From positions 1 to 64,000 of the forward strand of contig JAEPML010000001.1 in NCBI GenBank assembly GCA_017643925.1: DNA of 64,000 nucleotides. The letters run 5' to 3'. Position numbers and translations under genes: made by a program. Source of the stretch: Roseibium sp. Lineage in GTDB: Bacteria; Pseudomonadota; Alphaproteobacteria; Rhizobiales; Stappiaceae. The notes beneath the pieces were generated by a model, which was given only the letters and a program-made list of their open reading frames with translations, was not told the origin of the DNA and made no database searches. Shown in pieces: positions 36,604-45,719 of the stretch; positions within the stretch are counted from its first letter, which is position 1; each line of letters begins with the position of its first letter.

Positions 36604-37863
36604 TCATTCTGCCGGGCTCTCGCCGGTCTCTTCGCGAACGGGCGTCTTGTCCCGCAGGCGCATGAAGGGAAGCGCGATCAGTATCGAAATCAGGATCAGA
36701 AAGCCCGCCACCGCAAAGGGAGCACCGGGAAACCGGATCGTCGCATCGGCGCCCGAAAAAGCCGCGAAGACCTGGGTCATCAGGAGCGGGCTGACCACCA
36801 TGGACAGGCCTGCAGCGCTGGATATCAGGCCCTGCAGTTCACCCTGCGCGTTGTCGGGAATGCGGTTTGCCATCAAGGCCGTAAAGGTCGGTGTTGCCAT
36901 GGCCCCGAGCGCCGCAAACGCGATCATCATGTAGGCAACCCAGCCGGCGCTGGCGAGGGACAGGCCGATAAAGGCAAGCAGGTTGGCGCAAAGGCTCAGG
37001 AAAAGCGTGCGGCCCGGTCCGATTTTCGGTTCCAGAACACGGATCAGGTAGCCTTGCACAAACACAAAGCCGATGCCGACCGCGCCGAGCGACAGGCCGA
37101 TATCCTGCGGGCTCCAATTGAAGACTTCCTCCGCATAGAAGCTCCAGACCGCCGGATAGACATAATGCGCAATGTCAAACAGGAACACGGCAAGCAACAG
37201 GGTTCTGACGGCCGGGTAGGCTGCGATCTGTTTCAGGGCACCGAGCGGGTTTGCGCGCTTCCAGTCAAAGGCACGTCTGTTGTCCGGTTTCAGCGTTTCA
37301 GGCAGGACAAAAAAGCCAAACAGGAAATTGATGAACGAGAGGGCGGCTGCTGCGTAGAATGGCGCACGCGTGCCATATTCGCCCAGATACCCGCCGATCA
37401 TTGGACCGAGGACAAAACCAACGCCGAAGCCTGCTCCCACGAGACCGAAATTCTTCGCCCGGTCCTCCTTCGAGGAGACGTCGGCAATGTAGGCCGATGC
37501 AGCTGAAAACGTAGCGCCTGAAATGCCCGACAGCATACGGCCGACAAAGAGAACCGCCAGATGCCAGGACAGTGCCATGATCAGGTAGTCGAGAGCCATT
37601 GCGAACATCGAGATCAACAGGACTGGCCGACGTCCGAAGCGATCGGACAGATTGCCAAGAGTCGGGCCGAAAAGGAACTGCATGAGCGCATAGACAAATG
37701 TCAGCGCCCCGCCCCAGCGCGCGGCATCGCTGACGGACAATTGCGTCAGCTCCTGCAACAGCGAAGGCATGACCGGCATCATCAGGCCGATGCCCATCGA
37801 GTTGATAACCAGGGTTACCAGAATGAAAGTCAGCGCACTGCGATTGGAAGGTGCGGGTTTCAA
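36604..37863 (-). CDS. MFS efflux transporter (Tet/drug-proton antiporter type)
   Basis: A 419-residue, twelve-helix major facilitator. The loop 2-3 motif [20 protein letters not shown] is the conserved motif A, and motif C-like [20 protein letters not shown] lies in helix 5, which marks drug-proton antiporters of the TetA group. Substrate is unknown; tetracycline is only one possibility. It lies between a radical SAM gene and an esterase gene on the same strand, suggesting export of a small molecule or a general stress function. Confidence 0.9.
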   Translation of the reverse strand: MKPAPSNRSALTFILVTLVINSMGIGLMMPVMPSLLQELTQLSVSDAARWGGALTFVYALMQFLFGPTLGNLSDRFGRRPVLLISMFAMALDYLIMALSWHLAVLFVGRMLSGISGATFSAASAYIADVSSKEDRAKNFGLVGAGFGVGFVLGPMIGGYLGEYGTRAPFYAAAALSFINFLFGFFVLPETLKPDNRRAFDWKRANPLGALKQIAAYPAVRTLLLAVFLFDIAHYVYPAVWSFYAEEVFNWSPQDIGLSLGAVGIGFVFVQGYLIRVLEPKIGPGRTLFLSLCANLLAFIGLSLASAGWVAYMMIAFAALGAMATPTFTALMANRIPDNAQGELQGLISSAAGLSMVVSPLLMTQVFAAFSGADATIRFPGAPFAVAGFLILISILIALPFMRLRDKTPVREETGESPAE

Positions 37864-37926
37864 GGTCGTTTCCAGGTGAACGTGGCCAGACGTCAGCCGA
37901 AGTCAGCTGAACCTCTCTTAGACCAA

Positions 37927-39528
37927 CTATTCGGCTGCGACCAGAGCCGGCTGTTCCCAGTGCCCTTTTTTGATATCGGCAATCTGGTCGTCGATCTGAC
38001 CGACCACGAAACGCGAGAACGGTCCCAGATGGACATAGATCGCCAGCATCATCATCACCGGTTTGATCGCCCTGAAATTCGTGAAAGCCGTCTTGAGCAG
38101 CGTCTTCCAGAATGGCCAGCGATAGGTGGTGTCGGTGAATGTCATGGCCAGGATGAGACGACCGAACAGTTTGATGTCATGGAAGAATCCTGCGCCCAGG
38201 ATTGAACCGTTGGCGCCGCTCATATCCAGCATCGAAGCGACCTTCTGGACGCGGCCGAAATAGGCTTCCGGACTGTAGACCTGATCAATCACCTTCTTGA
38301 AATCGTCCAGGATCTGTTCGCGCGGACGCACGGTGGTGAAGTTGAGACCGGCGGTGCATTGGTCACCATGTTCGGTGTCGGGATCATCGGTGGCGAAATC
38401 GGCATGGAGCCGGCCTTCCTTGGCAAGGCGCCGGGTCAGCTGGGTGTTCGGCAAGGCGTAGAGCAGCCCGGTCATGGCCACAGGGATCGCGGCTTCCTCG
38501 ATCAGGGCCGAAATCTCGTCCGCAACCTTGTCGCTTTCCTCGTCGAAGCCGACGATGAAGCCGGCCAGCACGAAAATGCCGGCGTCGTAGATCTTGTGCA
38601 CGCTCTTGGCGATGTCGCGGCGGGTGTTCTGCTTTTTCCGGGTGGCAACCAGCACTTCCGGATCGGGGCTTTCGATGCCGATAAAGACCGAGAAATACCC
38701 GGCCTGCTGCATCATCTTCAACAGCGCCTCGTCATCGGCGAGGTTGAGGGAGGCCTCGGTCGACATTTCAAACGGGTAGCTGCGTCCCTTTTGCCATTTC
38801 GCAAGCTCTGGCAGGAAGCCCTTCACGGCTCTCTTGTTGCCGATCAGGTTGTCATCGACGAAATCGACATGGCCGCGGTATCCGAGTTCATAAAGCCTGT
38901 CTAGTTCGGCAAGCATCTGCTCGTTGGTCTTGGTGCGCGGCACACGGCCGTAGAGTTCGATGATATCGCAGAATTCGCACGTGAAAGGGCAGCCGCGGGA
39001 ATACTGGACGCCGATCTGGACATAGTCTTTGAAATTCAGGAGATCGAACCGCGGGATCGGGCTCGACTGCACATCCGCCTTGAATTTTTCGGCGGTAAAA
39101 CGGCCCTTTCGGTCGCCGCTGTTCCAGGCCGCGATGAAGGTTTCCAGAATGCCTTCGGCTTCGCCGAGAACAAGGAAATCCGCAATCTCGTAGACTTCGG
39201 GTGATGAGGTCGCGTCCGGACCGCCAACCGCGCAGGGAATGCCCCTGGCCTGCGCCTGCCGGATGACAGCGAGGCAATCCGATTGCTGCGGCAGCATGCC
39301 GCCGGTCATGATCAGGTCAGCCCAAGCAAGGTCTTCGTCTTCAAGGGACCCCGTGTTGCGGTCCACAAGCCTTACGTCCCAGTCTTCCGGCAACATGGCC
39401 GCAACGGTGATCAGGCCAAGCGGAGGGGCCGGGTACTTGGCGCCAACGAGTTCGCAAGTCTTGCTGTAATTCCAAAAAGATCCGGCGTTAAAACGCGGAT
39501 AAACCAATAAAACATTACATCTTGGCAT
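37927..39528 (-). CDS. B12-binding radical SAM protein (DUF4070 type)
   Basis: A 533-residue enzyme with an N-terminal cobalamin-binding-like domain (VLLVYPRFNAGSFWNYSKTC, PPLGLITVAAMLPEDWDVRL), a radical SAM core with the 4Fe-4S motif CPFTCEFC in YSRGCPFTCEFCDIIELYGR, and a C-terminal DUF4070-like extension. Substrates of this group are mostly unknown; relatives modify lipids such as hopanoids, and annotation as a hopanoid methylase would be overreach. The ATG at 39528 has GGAG nine bases upstream; the longer frame from a TTG at 39546 is rejected. It precedes the MFS gene by 63 bp. Confidence 0.9.
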   Translation of the reverse strand: MPRCNVLLVYPRFNAGSFWNYSKTCELVGAKYPAPPLGLITVAAMLPEDWDVRLVDRNTGSLEDEDLAWADLIMTGGMLPQQSDCLAVIRQAQARGIPCAVGGPDATSSPEVYEIADFLVLGEAEGILETFIAAWNSGDRKGRFTAEKFKADVQSSPIPRFDLLNFKDYVQIGVQYSRGCPFTCEFCDIIELYGRVPRTKTNEQMLAELDRLYELGYRGHVDFVDDNLIGNKRAVKGFLPELAKWQKGRSYPFEMSTEASLNLADDEALLKMMQQAGYFSVFIGIESPDPEVLVATRKKQNTRRDIAKSVHKIYDAGIFVLAGFIVGFDEESDKVADEISALIEEAAIPVAMTGLLYALPNTQLTRRLAKEGRLHADFATDDPDTEHGDQCTAGLNFTTVRPREQILDDFKKVIDQVYSPEAYFGRVQKVASMLDMSGANGSILGAGFFHDIKLFGRLILAMTFTDTTYRWPFWKTLLKTAFTNFRAIKPVMMMLAIYVHLGPFSRFVVGQIDDQIADIKKGHWEQPALVAAE

Positions 39529-39631
39529 ACAAAAATGCTCCGGCAATCACGATGTCCCTCTGGCGCCATTGCACACTACCAACTTTGTCTCGGGAGACAA
39601 CCGGCAATGACCCGCCTCTTTCAAGTCAGTT

Positions 39632-40945
39632 TCAGTCTTGATCCCTGTCGTTTCTGACAAGGTGAAATATAAGGCCGTGAACCTCTTTGCCCAGTTCCTG
39701 CCTCAGCACGACGGGCTTCTCCTTGACGTAGGACAATCCCGCAGCCTCGGCACTGCGTTTCAGGTAATCAGGCGTGTGCGCATATCGGCCAGTCGGATCG
39801 ACCCTGTAATCGGGACCGGTCGGGTCCGGCAGGTGTTCGACACTGGCAATCAGGATGCCTCCTGGCTTGAGCGCACCGTGGAGCGCATTCATGAAGGGCT
39901 GAAGATCGCCAAGATAGCACAGCGTGTCGACACAGACCGCGAGGTCGAATTTCGAAGGCAGGTCCGAATTCAGGAAGCCGACGAGTTCACCCTCGACCAG
40001 GAAGTCGTAAGCGTTGAGGTCGGCCGCCTTTTTCAGCATGCCGGGTGACAGGTCGATGCCCGTCAGTTGCTTGCAGTGCGTGCGAATGAGGGGGCCGCAC
40101 AGGCCCGTCCCGCACCCAAGGTCCACGACGTCCTCGTAGGGCGTTGATCGGTCCGCAGCCAGTTCGGTGACTTCGGCGGCCACCAGTTCCGGTGCACGGT
40201 AACCGAGGTTCTTCAAAACCTCGTCGAAGCTGTCGGAGAAACTGTCGAAATGCTCCTTCACGTAGTCTTCCGGAGCCTGGTCCAGATCATCACCGCGGAC
40301 TGCGGCCAACTGGTAACGCGCAACGGTGTCATCGGGGTTTTCCGCGACGAGCTTTTCCAGATGTTCAACTGCCCGATCCTGCCGCCCGAGGGCACACAGG
40401 ACGCGGGCGTGCCAGACCGGGTCGGACCAAACGTCTGACCCGAACTCGAGGCATTTTTCGAGCGCGTCTGCAGCTTCGGTCCGTCTCCCGGCGAGCATGA
40501 GCGAGAGGCCGTAATTGTGCCAGGCGTGTGGGTTGTCACCATCCAGGCGCACGATCTCCGTCAGGATCGGCAACAGATCGTCATTGTTGGTGGCGCCTTC
40601 CAGCAGCCGGTTGATGTTGCTCCAGGCTTCCTCGTGACGCGGTTCGACTTCAACGGCCTTTACATAGGCTTCCAGGGCCTGGTCCTGCTCCTCGGAGAGC
40701 TTCAGGATATTGCCGAGATTGTTGTAGGCAGCCGCGTTTTTCGGGTTCTGGTCAAGCGACTTGCGGATCAGGATGACGGCGTTCTCGGCCTTTCCTGCAT
40801 CGAAATGCAAAAGCCCCAGAAAATGCAGGCCATCCGCATGATCCGGGTTCTCGGTCAGCACATCCTTGTAGGCGGAGAGGGCACCTTCGAGGTCTCCCTG
40901 TCGATGCGCGGCAATGCCTTCCTGCAACCTGGTGTCAATCTGCAT
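39632..40945 (-). CDS. TPR-repeat protein fused to an SAM methyltransferase
   Basis: A 437-residue protein. Residues ~1-200 form five or six TPR units (EGIAAHRQGDLEGALSAYKD, PDHADGLHFLGLLHFDAGKA, PKNAAAYNNLGNILKLSEEQ). The C-terminal part is a class I SAM methyltransferase with motif I VDLGCGTGLCGPLIR and acidic strand GIDLSPGMLKKA. The substrate is unknown; proteins of this layout methylate small acids or other proteins. The ATG at 40945 has TGAGG at good spacing. The next gene upstream on the strand is the cold-shock-domain protein, 64 bp away. Confidence 0.9.
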   Translation of the reverse strand: MQIDTRLQEGIAAHRQGDLEGALSAYKDVLTENPDHADGLHFLGLLHFDAGKAENAVILIRKSLDQNPKNAAAYNNLGNILKLSEEQDQALEAYVKAVEVEPRHEEAWSNINRLLEGATNNDDLLPILTEIVRLDGDNPHAWHNYGLSLMLAGRRTEAADALEKCLEFGSDVWSDPVWHARVLCALGRQDRAVEHLEKLVAENPDDTVARYQLAAVRGDDLDQAPEDYVKEHFDSFSDSFDEVLKNLGYRAPELVAAEVTELAADRSTPYEDVVDLGCGTGLCGPLIRTHCKQLTGIDLSPGMLKKAADLNAYDFLVEGELVGFLNSDLPSKFDLAVCVDTLCYLGDLQPFMNALHGALKPGGILIASVEHLPDPTGPDYRVDPTGRYAHTPDYLKRSAEAAGLSYVKEKPVVLRQELGKEVHGLIFHLVRNDRDQD

Positions 40946-41009
40946 GGCGAACCTCAATAAAAAAGGGCGGTCAGACCGCCCTCGTTTCCAGCAAGACCTT
41001 TAGGGGAGC

Positions 41010-41210
41010 TTACAGGACTTTCAGATCTTCAGCCACCATCTGGCCACGGCTCCACGAGCTGTCGAATGCCACAAGCTGGCCTTCCTTCAGCGTTTCGATG
41101 CCGGACCGGCGCAAGGCCGAGATCTCGACGAGAATATCCTCGCCATCTTCAGGTTGGATAGTACCGACACCGCGGTGTCGATCATACCATCTCACGTTTC
41201 CATGTTGCAT
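41010..41210 (-). CDS. Divergent cold-shock-domain protein
   Basis: A 66-residue single CSD protein: MQHGNVRWYDRHRGVGTIQP, EDGEDILVEISALRRSGIET, LKEGQLVAFDSSWSRGQMVA, EDLKVL. The order of strands follows CspA, but the RNA-binding motifs are altered: RNP1 KGFGFI is RGVGTI and RNP2 VFVHF is ILVEI, so most stacking aromatics are lost. Start M at 41210 has TTAGG a few bases upstream; longer frames to 41234 or 41255 lack an RBS. A role other than classic RNA chaperoning is possible. Confidence 0.82.
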   Translation of the reverse strand: MQHGNVRWYDRHRGVGTIQPEDGEDILVEISALRRSGIETLKEGQLVAFDSSWSRGQMVAEDLKVL

Positions 41211-41477
41211 GGACCTAACTTTCCAATTTTGCATCAAGGCGTACAGCCGGATCAAATAGTCGCGTTTTTCGACGTCTTGATGACAGTGTTATTTTTTGAA
41301 CTAAAGTACTTGCCGAACCCGTTCTGCAATAAACCATGTCGAGCGCAGTCAAACGCGACTGCTCTTTGCATGAGTGCAGTACCAATCAGGTGAGGGTCTG
41401 GCGGTCTGGAGTATAAGCCCAGACGTTTCTATAGCTTCACTTAGTATGGTGACGAAATCGTTAATGTCAAGATGGGC

Positions 41478-41936
41478 TTAGCGGTCCAGCTTGCCGTTGA
41501 TGACATAGTTCAGGATCTTCACCACCTGGTCCGGGGTCTCCGTGACGGCAAGTGCAGCGGCGTCAACTTCCTTGAGTGGATGCGTGATTGACGGGTCGTG
41601 CATCACGACCAGCGACTTGCCAAGAGCCGACGCGTAGCCGGCGTCAAAAGCCGCATTCCATTGCTTGTACTTGTCACCGAAGCGCACAACGACAATGTCG
41701 GCCTCCTCGATGAGGGTTCGCGTTCGGATCGCGTTGAGTTTCGCGCCCTTGTTGTCATACCAGAACTTGTTGTTTTCATCCCCGAGGATGACCGCGCCGC
41801 AGTCGTCGCTCGCATCGTGATCCGTAACCGGAGCCGAAAACTCCACCGGAAGATCGAGTGCGCGGGTCTGGTCAATGATTTGCTCGCGCCAGTCTGTGTG
41901 AATTTCACCGGACAAGTAAACGTTCCAAACGCGCAT
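41478..41936 (-). CDS. ytoQ: YtoQ-family protein (nucleoside 2-deoxyribosyltransferase-like)
   Basis: A 152-residue protein. WNVYLSGEIHTDWREQIIDQ at the start, SAPVTDHDASDDCGAVILGD and ADIVVVRFGDKYKQWNAAFD match the YtoQ family, whose fold resembles nucleoside 2-deoxyribosyltransferases. No biochemical activity is established for the family as far as I know. The gene is monocistronic; the 267 bp before the cold-shock-domain gene contain no further gene. Confidence 0.88.
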   Translation of the reverse strand: MRVWNVYLSGEIHTDWREQIIDQTRALDLPVEFSAPVTDHDASDDCGAVILGDENNKFWYDNKGAKLNAIRTRTLIEEADIVVVRFGDKYKQWNAAFDAGYASALGKSLVVMHDPSITHPLKEVDAAALAVTETPDQVVKILNYVINGKLDR

Positions 41937-42090
41937 GGGTCACCTTCAGGGGGTTGAATTCTGGGAATGCGATCAGTATCGCCGTGTGATCTCAAGCTGG
42001 TGTGGCAGGCTCTGGCCGTCAAGCCCTGATCAGCCTGAAAGAGTTTCAACTTCGCGGAGGGGGCACCGCAATCGGGGGTGTTAACCTGGC

Positions 42091-43896
42091 CTATTTGCTC
42101 GTCAGGTGCCAGACACCGTCCCAGTTATCCGGAGCGCCTTCCCGTGAGATCAGCTCCAGACGGTTGAGGAAAACCCGTGCAATCTGGTCCTCGGGAAAGT
42201 CTTCGGCGATTTTCTCGAAATGTGCCTGGGCGTCTTTCCAGCGCGCCAGGGCAAATGCCTCGAGCGCTTCTTCGGACAGAGCCTGCAATGTCCTGTCATT
42301 TTCCGAAATGTCCGAAGTTCGGCCAAGGACGGTATAGACGCTTGTGGGTTCGGTTTTACCTTTGACCTGGATCTTGTCGACGGCTCTGAACTCAATGCCG
42401 CTGGCCGTATCCCTCGTGCGCTGGCAGACAAGCAACTGGGTGCCGTAGATCTTGCTGGCGCTCTCGAGCCTTGCACCGAGGTTCACGGTGTCACCCATGA
42501 CCGTGTAGTTTTTGGTCTTCTCGGATCCGATTGAACCGATCACCGCGTCCCCGGTCGCAATGCCAATCCGTTGCCTGAGTGTCGGAAGGTTTTTCTGCAG
42601 TCCCGTCAGTTCCGGCAATTCGGACTGGAATTGCTTCATCAGTTCAATATTACGCAGCGCACTTTCTACGGCGAGCGTGGCCTGCTGTCCGTCCTCGCAG
42701 AACGGTTTGGCCCAGAACGCCATGATGGCATCGCCGATATACTTGTCGATCACGCCCTGGCGGTCGGTGATTTCCGAAGACATCAGATCGAGATACCGGT
42801 TGAGCACGCGCACCAGGCCGGACGGGGTGAATTGCTCTGAAATCGTGGTGAAGTCCGCCAGGTCCGAAAAATAGGCGGAGACGATTTTCTTCTCGCCGGC
42901 GGTTGCATCGGTCTGATCGGTGATCAGCCCGGAAACGACGCGCGGGTCAAGATACTGGCCGAACGTATCCTTGATCTTCTGGGTTGATTTCAACCCGTCG
43001 ACCATCGTGTTGAAACTGCGGGTCAGATTGCCGATCTCGTCCCGTGAGCGCGGTTCCAGATGAATTTCGAAATCGCCTTCTTCCACGCGCCGGGCGCCGA
43101 TCGACAAGGCCCGCATGGGCCTGAGGATGCCGGCAATCACGAGAGACGACAGAAGCAGGGCCAGGGCGCCTGCTGCCGCGGTTGCAGCTATGCTGGCATA
43201 AAGCGCCTGTTGCTCGTGCAGGGCAGCGGTTTCGATGGCCTTGTCGGTAAACTGGCTGACATGTTCGCGCAGGGCATCAAGGCGCTCGGTCAGCTTGGCT
43301 TCCTCACCTTCCAGCTGTTCTTCCATGCGTTCGCGCACGGCCGGGGGCAGGTCGCTGGAATTCACAAGGTTCAGGGCGTGGGAATGGAAATTCGCGTGTT
43401 GGGCTTCGATGGCAACCAGGGTTGGAAGCAGCTGCGCCAATTCCAGGCGATCGGCAACCTTGGTTGCAATGCTCTGGGCTTCCTCGACACGGTTCTCCGC
43501 GGACTTCAGAAGCTCTTCCACCTTGTTGGAATGCTCCTCGAACACCTTCAGGTCGGCTTCCAGCCGCTCTTCCAGATGTTTGATCCTGGCTTGCAGCTCG
43601 GGCGCTGTCTCCAGGGCGGCATCGATCTCGGCGTCGGTCTTGTCGTAGCTCAGGACTTCCAGCCGGTCAGCGCGCAGCTCGGCTTCGAGTTTCTGGGCCC
43701 GTTCAAGTTCCAGCTCTTCCTGAAGCGCGATCACCTCGACCTGTGCGATTTCGTGACGAAGCGGCGAGTAGACCGTGGAAATCAGGTGCAGTTCCCGGTT
43801 GATCTCGAAAATCTTGTAGATCGAAAACGCTGCTGCCGAAGCCATCACGGCAAAGACAATCAGGGAGACGCCAAAGATTTTCCAGGCTATGCGCAT
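42091..43896 (-). CDS. Membrane class III adenylate/guanylate cyclase with HAMP
   Basis: A 601-residue inner-membrane cyclase. A membrane helix at ~8-28 and another at ~235-260 enclose a long, charged, helical periplasmic region (heptad-rich, LQEELELERAQKLEAELRAD). HAMP follows (RPMRALSIGARRVEEGDFEI), then the catalytic domain near 335-515: metal-binding Asp in VSAYFSDLADFTTI, second Asp in YIGDAIMAFWAKPFCEDGQQ, and GSIGSEKTKNYTVMGDTVNL with GARLESA. The product is probably cAMP. The C-terminal ~70 residues carry a short helical tail. It lies 44 bp after an NAD-dependent epimerase gene on the same strand and probably shares its transcript. Confidence 0.92.
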   Translation of the reverse strand: MRIAWKIFGVSLIVFAVMASAAAFSIYKIFEINRELHLISTVYSPLRHEIAQVEVIALQEELELERAQKLEAELRADRLEVLSYDKTDAEIDAALETAPELQARIKHLEERLEADLKVFEEHSNKVEELLKSAENRVEEAQSIATKVADRLELAQLLPTLVAIEAQHANFHSHALNLVNSSDLPPAVRERMEEQLEGEEAKLTERLDALREHVSQFTDKAIETAALHEQQALYASIAATAAAGALALLLSSLVIAGILRPMRALSIGARRVEEGDFEIHLEPRSRDEIGNLTRSFNTMVDGLKSTQKIKDTFGQYLDPRVVSGLITDQTDATAGEKKIVSAYFSDLADFTTISEQFTPSGLVRVLNRYLDLMSSEITDRQGVIDKYIGDAIMAFWAKPFCEDGQQATLAVESALRNIELMKQFQSELPELTGLQKNLPTLRQRIGIATGDAVIGSIGSEKTKNYTVMGDTVNLGARLESASKIYGTQLLVCQRTRDTASGIEFRAVDKIQVKGKTEPTSVYTVLGRTSDISENDRTLQALSEEALEAFALARWKDAQAHFEKIAEDFPEDQIARVFLNRLELISREGAPDNWDGVWHLTSK

Positions 43897-43940
43897 GTTT
43901 CTCGAACCAGCAATTGACAGTCAGACATCGGTAAATTTGC

Positions 43941-44798
43941 TCACATAGTAGCAAGCAAATCCCGAAGTGCGACCCGGTAGTTGGGATAGCGGAACGAATA
44001 CCCCAGTTCGTCCTTGACCCTCTTGTTTGAGACCCGCTTGTTCTCGCCGTAAAACGACCGCGCCATTGGCGTCAGGTCGGCCGTCTCGAACGGGATTTCC
44101 GGCGGCGGCGCGACACCAAGCAGCTCGGCAGCAAAGGTGACGACATCCTGCGGGGGAGCGGGTTCGTCATCCGTGACATTGAAGATCCGGGTTGAAGGCC
44201 GGGTCATCGCGACGCTGACTGCACCGGCGATGTCAGCCACATGAATGCGATTGAAGACCTGGCCCGGTTTGACCAGACGCCGCGCCTTGCCCTTCTTGAA
44301 GTTTTCAAACGCGTTCCGTCCCGGACCATATATGCCCGACAGACGGAATATCTGCACCGGCAGCTCGTGTGTTTTCGCAAAGGCCAGCCAGCCCTCTTCT
44401 GCCGCGACACGTTGAACAGATCTCTTGGAAACCGGGTTGCATGTCGTCTCCTCATCGACCCAGGCACCATCATGATTGCCGTAAACGCCCACGGTGGAGA
44501 GGTAGCCGATCCAGGAGGGTTTTGCCCGGGCAAGATCGTCCGCAAACTGGTTCAGCACAGGGTCGCCGGCATCGTTGGGCCCGATTGATGCCAGCACATG
44601 GGTCGCCGTACCGAGGGCTTCGCGAATGGCGTCGGGACTGCTTTCTCCATCGAACAGGAACGGTTCGATGCCGAGTGTCCTTAAGGAGACGGCCTTCTCT
44701 GCGGATCGGGTGGTTCCGCCGATCCAGTCGAAGCGCTCCCTGACTTCCTCGATGAAAGCCTTGGAGGAAAAGCCGACACCAAACACAAACAGACGCAT
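43941..44798 (-). CDS. NAD(P)-dependent epimerase/dehydratase-like SDR
   Basis: A 285-residue extended-SDR protein of the YeeZ type. The N-terminal nucleotide loop is LFVFGVGFSSKAF; TTRSAEKAVSLRTLGIEPFL, IGYLSTVGVYGNHDGAWVDE and FRLSGIYGPGRNAFENFKKG are family blocks. The active-site Tyr-Lys pair is not in the normal YxxxK form, which is common in this subgroup. Substrate is unknown. It begins 3 bp after the rRNA/tRNA methyltransferase stop, so both belong to one operon. Confidence 0.88.
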   Translation of the reverse strand: MRLFVFGVGFSSKAFIEEVRERFDWIGGTTRSAEKAVSLRTLGIEPFLFDGESSPDAIREALGTATHVLASIGPNDAGDPVLNQFADDLARAKPSWIGYLSTVGVYGNHDGAWVDEETTCNPVSKRSVQRVAAEEGWLAFAKTHELPVQIFRLSGIYGPGRNAFENFKKGKARRLVKPGQVFNRIHVADIAGAVSVAMTRPSTRIFNVTDDEPAPPQDVVTFAAELLGVAPPPEIPFETADLTPMARSFYGENKRVSNKRVKDELGYSFRYPNYRVALRDLLATM

Positions 44799-44801
44799 GG
44801 T

Positions 44802-45641
44802 CTAGAGCTCCAGACGGTTTCTTCGAATTTCGTAGAGGGATATGCCGGTAGCGACGGCCAGATTGAGACTGTCGGCTTCGCCCACTTGCGGGATGCGGAT
44901 CAGGGTCGAACAGGCCTCTGCCATATCGTCTTCCAATCCCTTCTGCTCGTTGCCCATGACCAGCAAAACAGGTTCGGCATAGTCCGGGGTGCGGTAGTCC
45001 ACCGATCCCTTGAGATGGGTCGCGGCGACCGTTCCCGGCCACTTCCCTGCGAGACGTTTGAATTCATCCTTGGTCATTCTGGCAAGCGGGACATGAAACA
45101 GGGAGCCCATCGTGGCCCGCACCGCTTCCACTGCGAAAGGATCCGTGCAATCGCCGACCAGCATCACACCGGTACCGCCGACGGCGTCGACCGTTCGGAT
45201 GATTGTTCCAAGATTGCCGGGATCCCGGACCCTGTCGAGAGCAACCCAGACGGTCGCGCCCTCTGCCGAGATGTCACCTGCCGACAGAATTTTTTGCTCG
45301 TAGACTCCGACGACCATCTGCGGGTTGTCCTTGCGGGTCATCGCGGACATCACGGCGGTAGACACTTCGAGGATCAGCGCACCCCTTGCTTTCGCGGCTG
45401 CTGCAGCCTTCTGCGCAACCGGGTTGTCGCGTGCATCCGGTCCGACGGCCAGATAGCGAATGCCCCATCCGGCGTCCAGCGCATCGGTCGCCAGCTTCAA
45501 CCCTTCGGCAACGAACAATCCGGACTGGCTGCGATGCTTGCGCTGGGCAACCAGGCCCTTGATTTCCTTGACGATGGGGTTCGAGTGGCTGGTGATCTGT
45601 TTCACAGCGCCGACGCGCTGAGGTTTGCCTGATTGGGGCAT
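44802..45641 (-). CDS. TrmH/SpoU-family RNA 2'-O-methyltransferase
   Basis: A 279-residue SPOUT methyltransferase. The N-terminal substrate-binding domain (SNPIVKEIKGLVAQRKHRSQ, SGLFVAEGLKLATDALDAGW) is followed by the knotted SpoU core with motifs ALDRVRDPGNLGTIIRTVDA, VLLVMGNEQKGLEDDMAEAC and IPQVGEADSLNLAVATGISL. It methylates 2'-O of ribose in tRNA or 23S rRNA (RlmB- or TrmH-like; exact target not determinable). It heads the operon with the epimerase and the cyclase. Confidence 0.92.
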   Translation of the reverse strand: MPQSGKPQRVGAVKQITSHSNPIVKEIKGLVAQRKHRSQSGLFVAEGLKLATDALDAGWGIRYLAVGPDARDNPVAQKAAAAAKARGALILEVSTAVMSAMTRKDNPQMVVGVYEQKILSAGDISAEGATVWVALDRVRDPGNLGTIIRTVDAVGGTGVMLVGDCTDPFAVEAVRATMGSLFHVPLARMTKDEFKRLAGKWPGTVAATHLKGSVDYRTPDYAEPVLLVMGNEQKGLEDDMAEACSTLIRIPQVGEADSLNLAVATGISLYEIRRNRLEL

Positions 45642-45719
45642 TGGGTGTCCCGAATGCTCCCGTGGGAGCCATCTGTCTGTTGTGGTTGGTTCAGGGCTTA
45701 GGCGTTGACCATATCCGGG

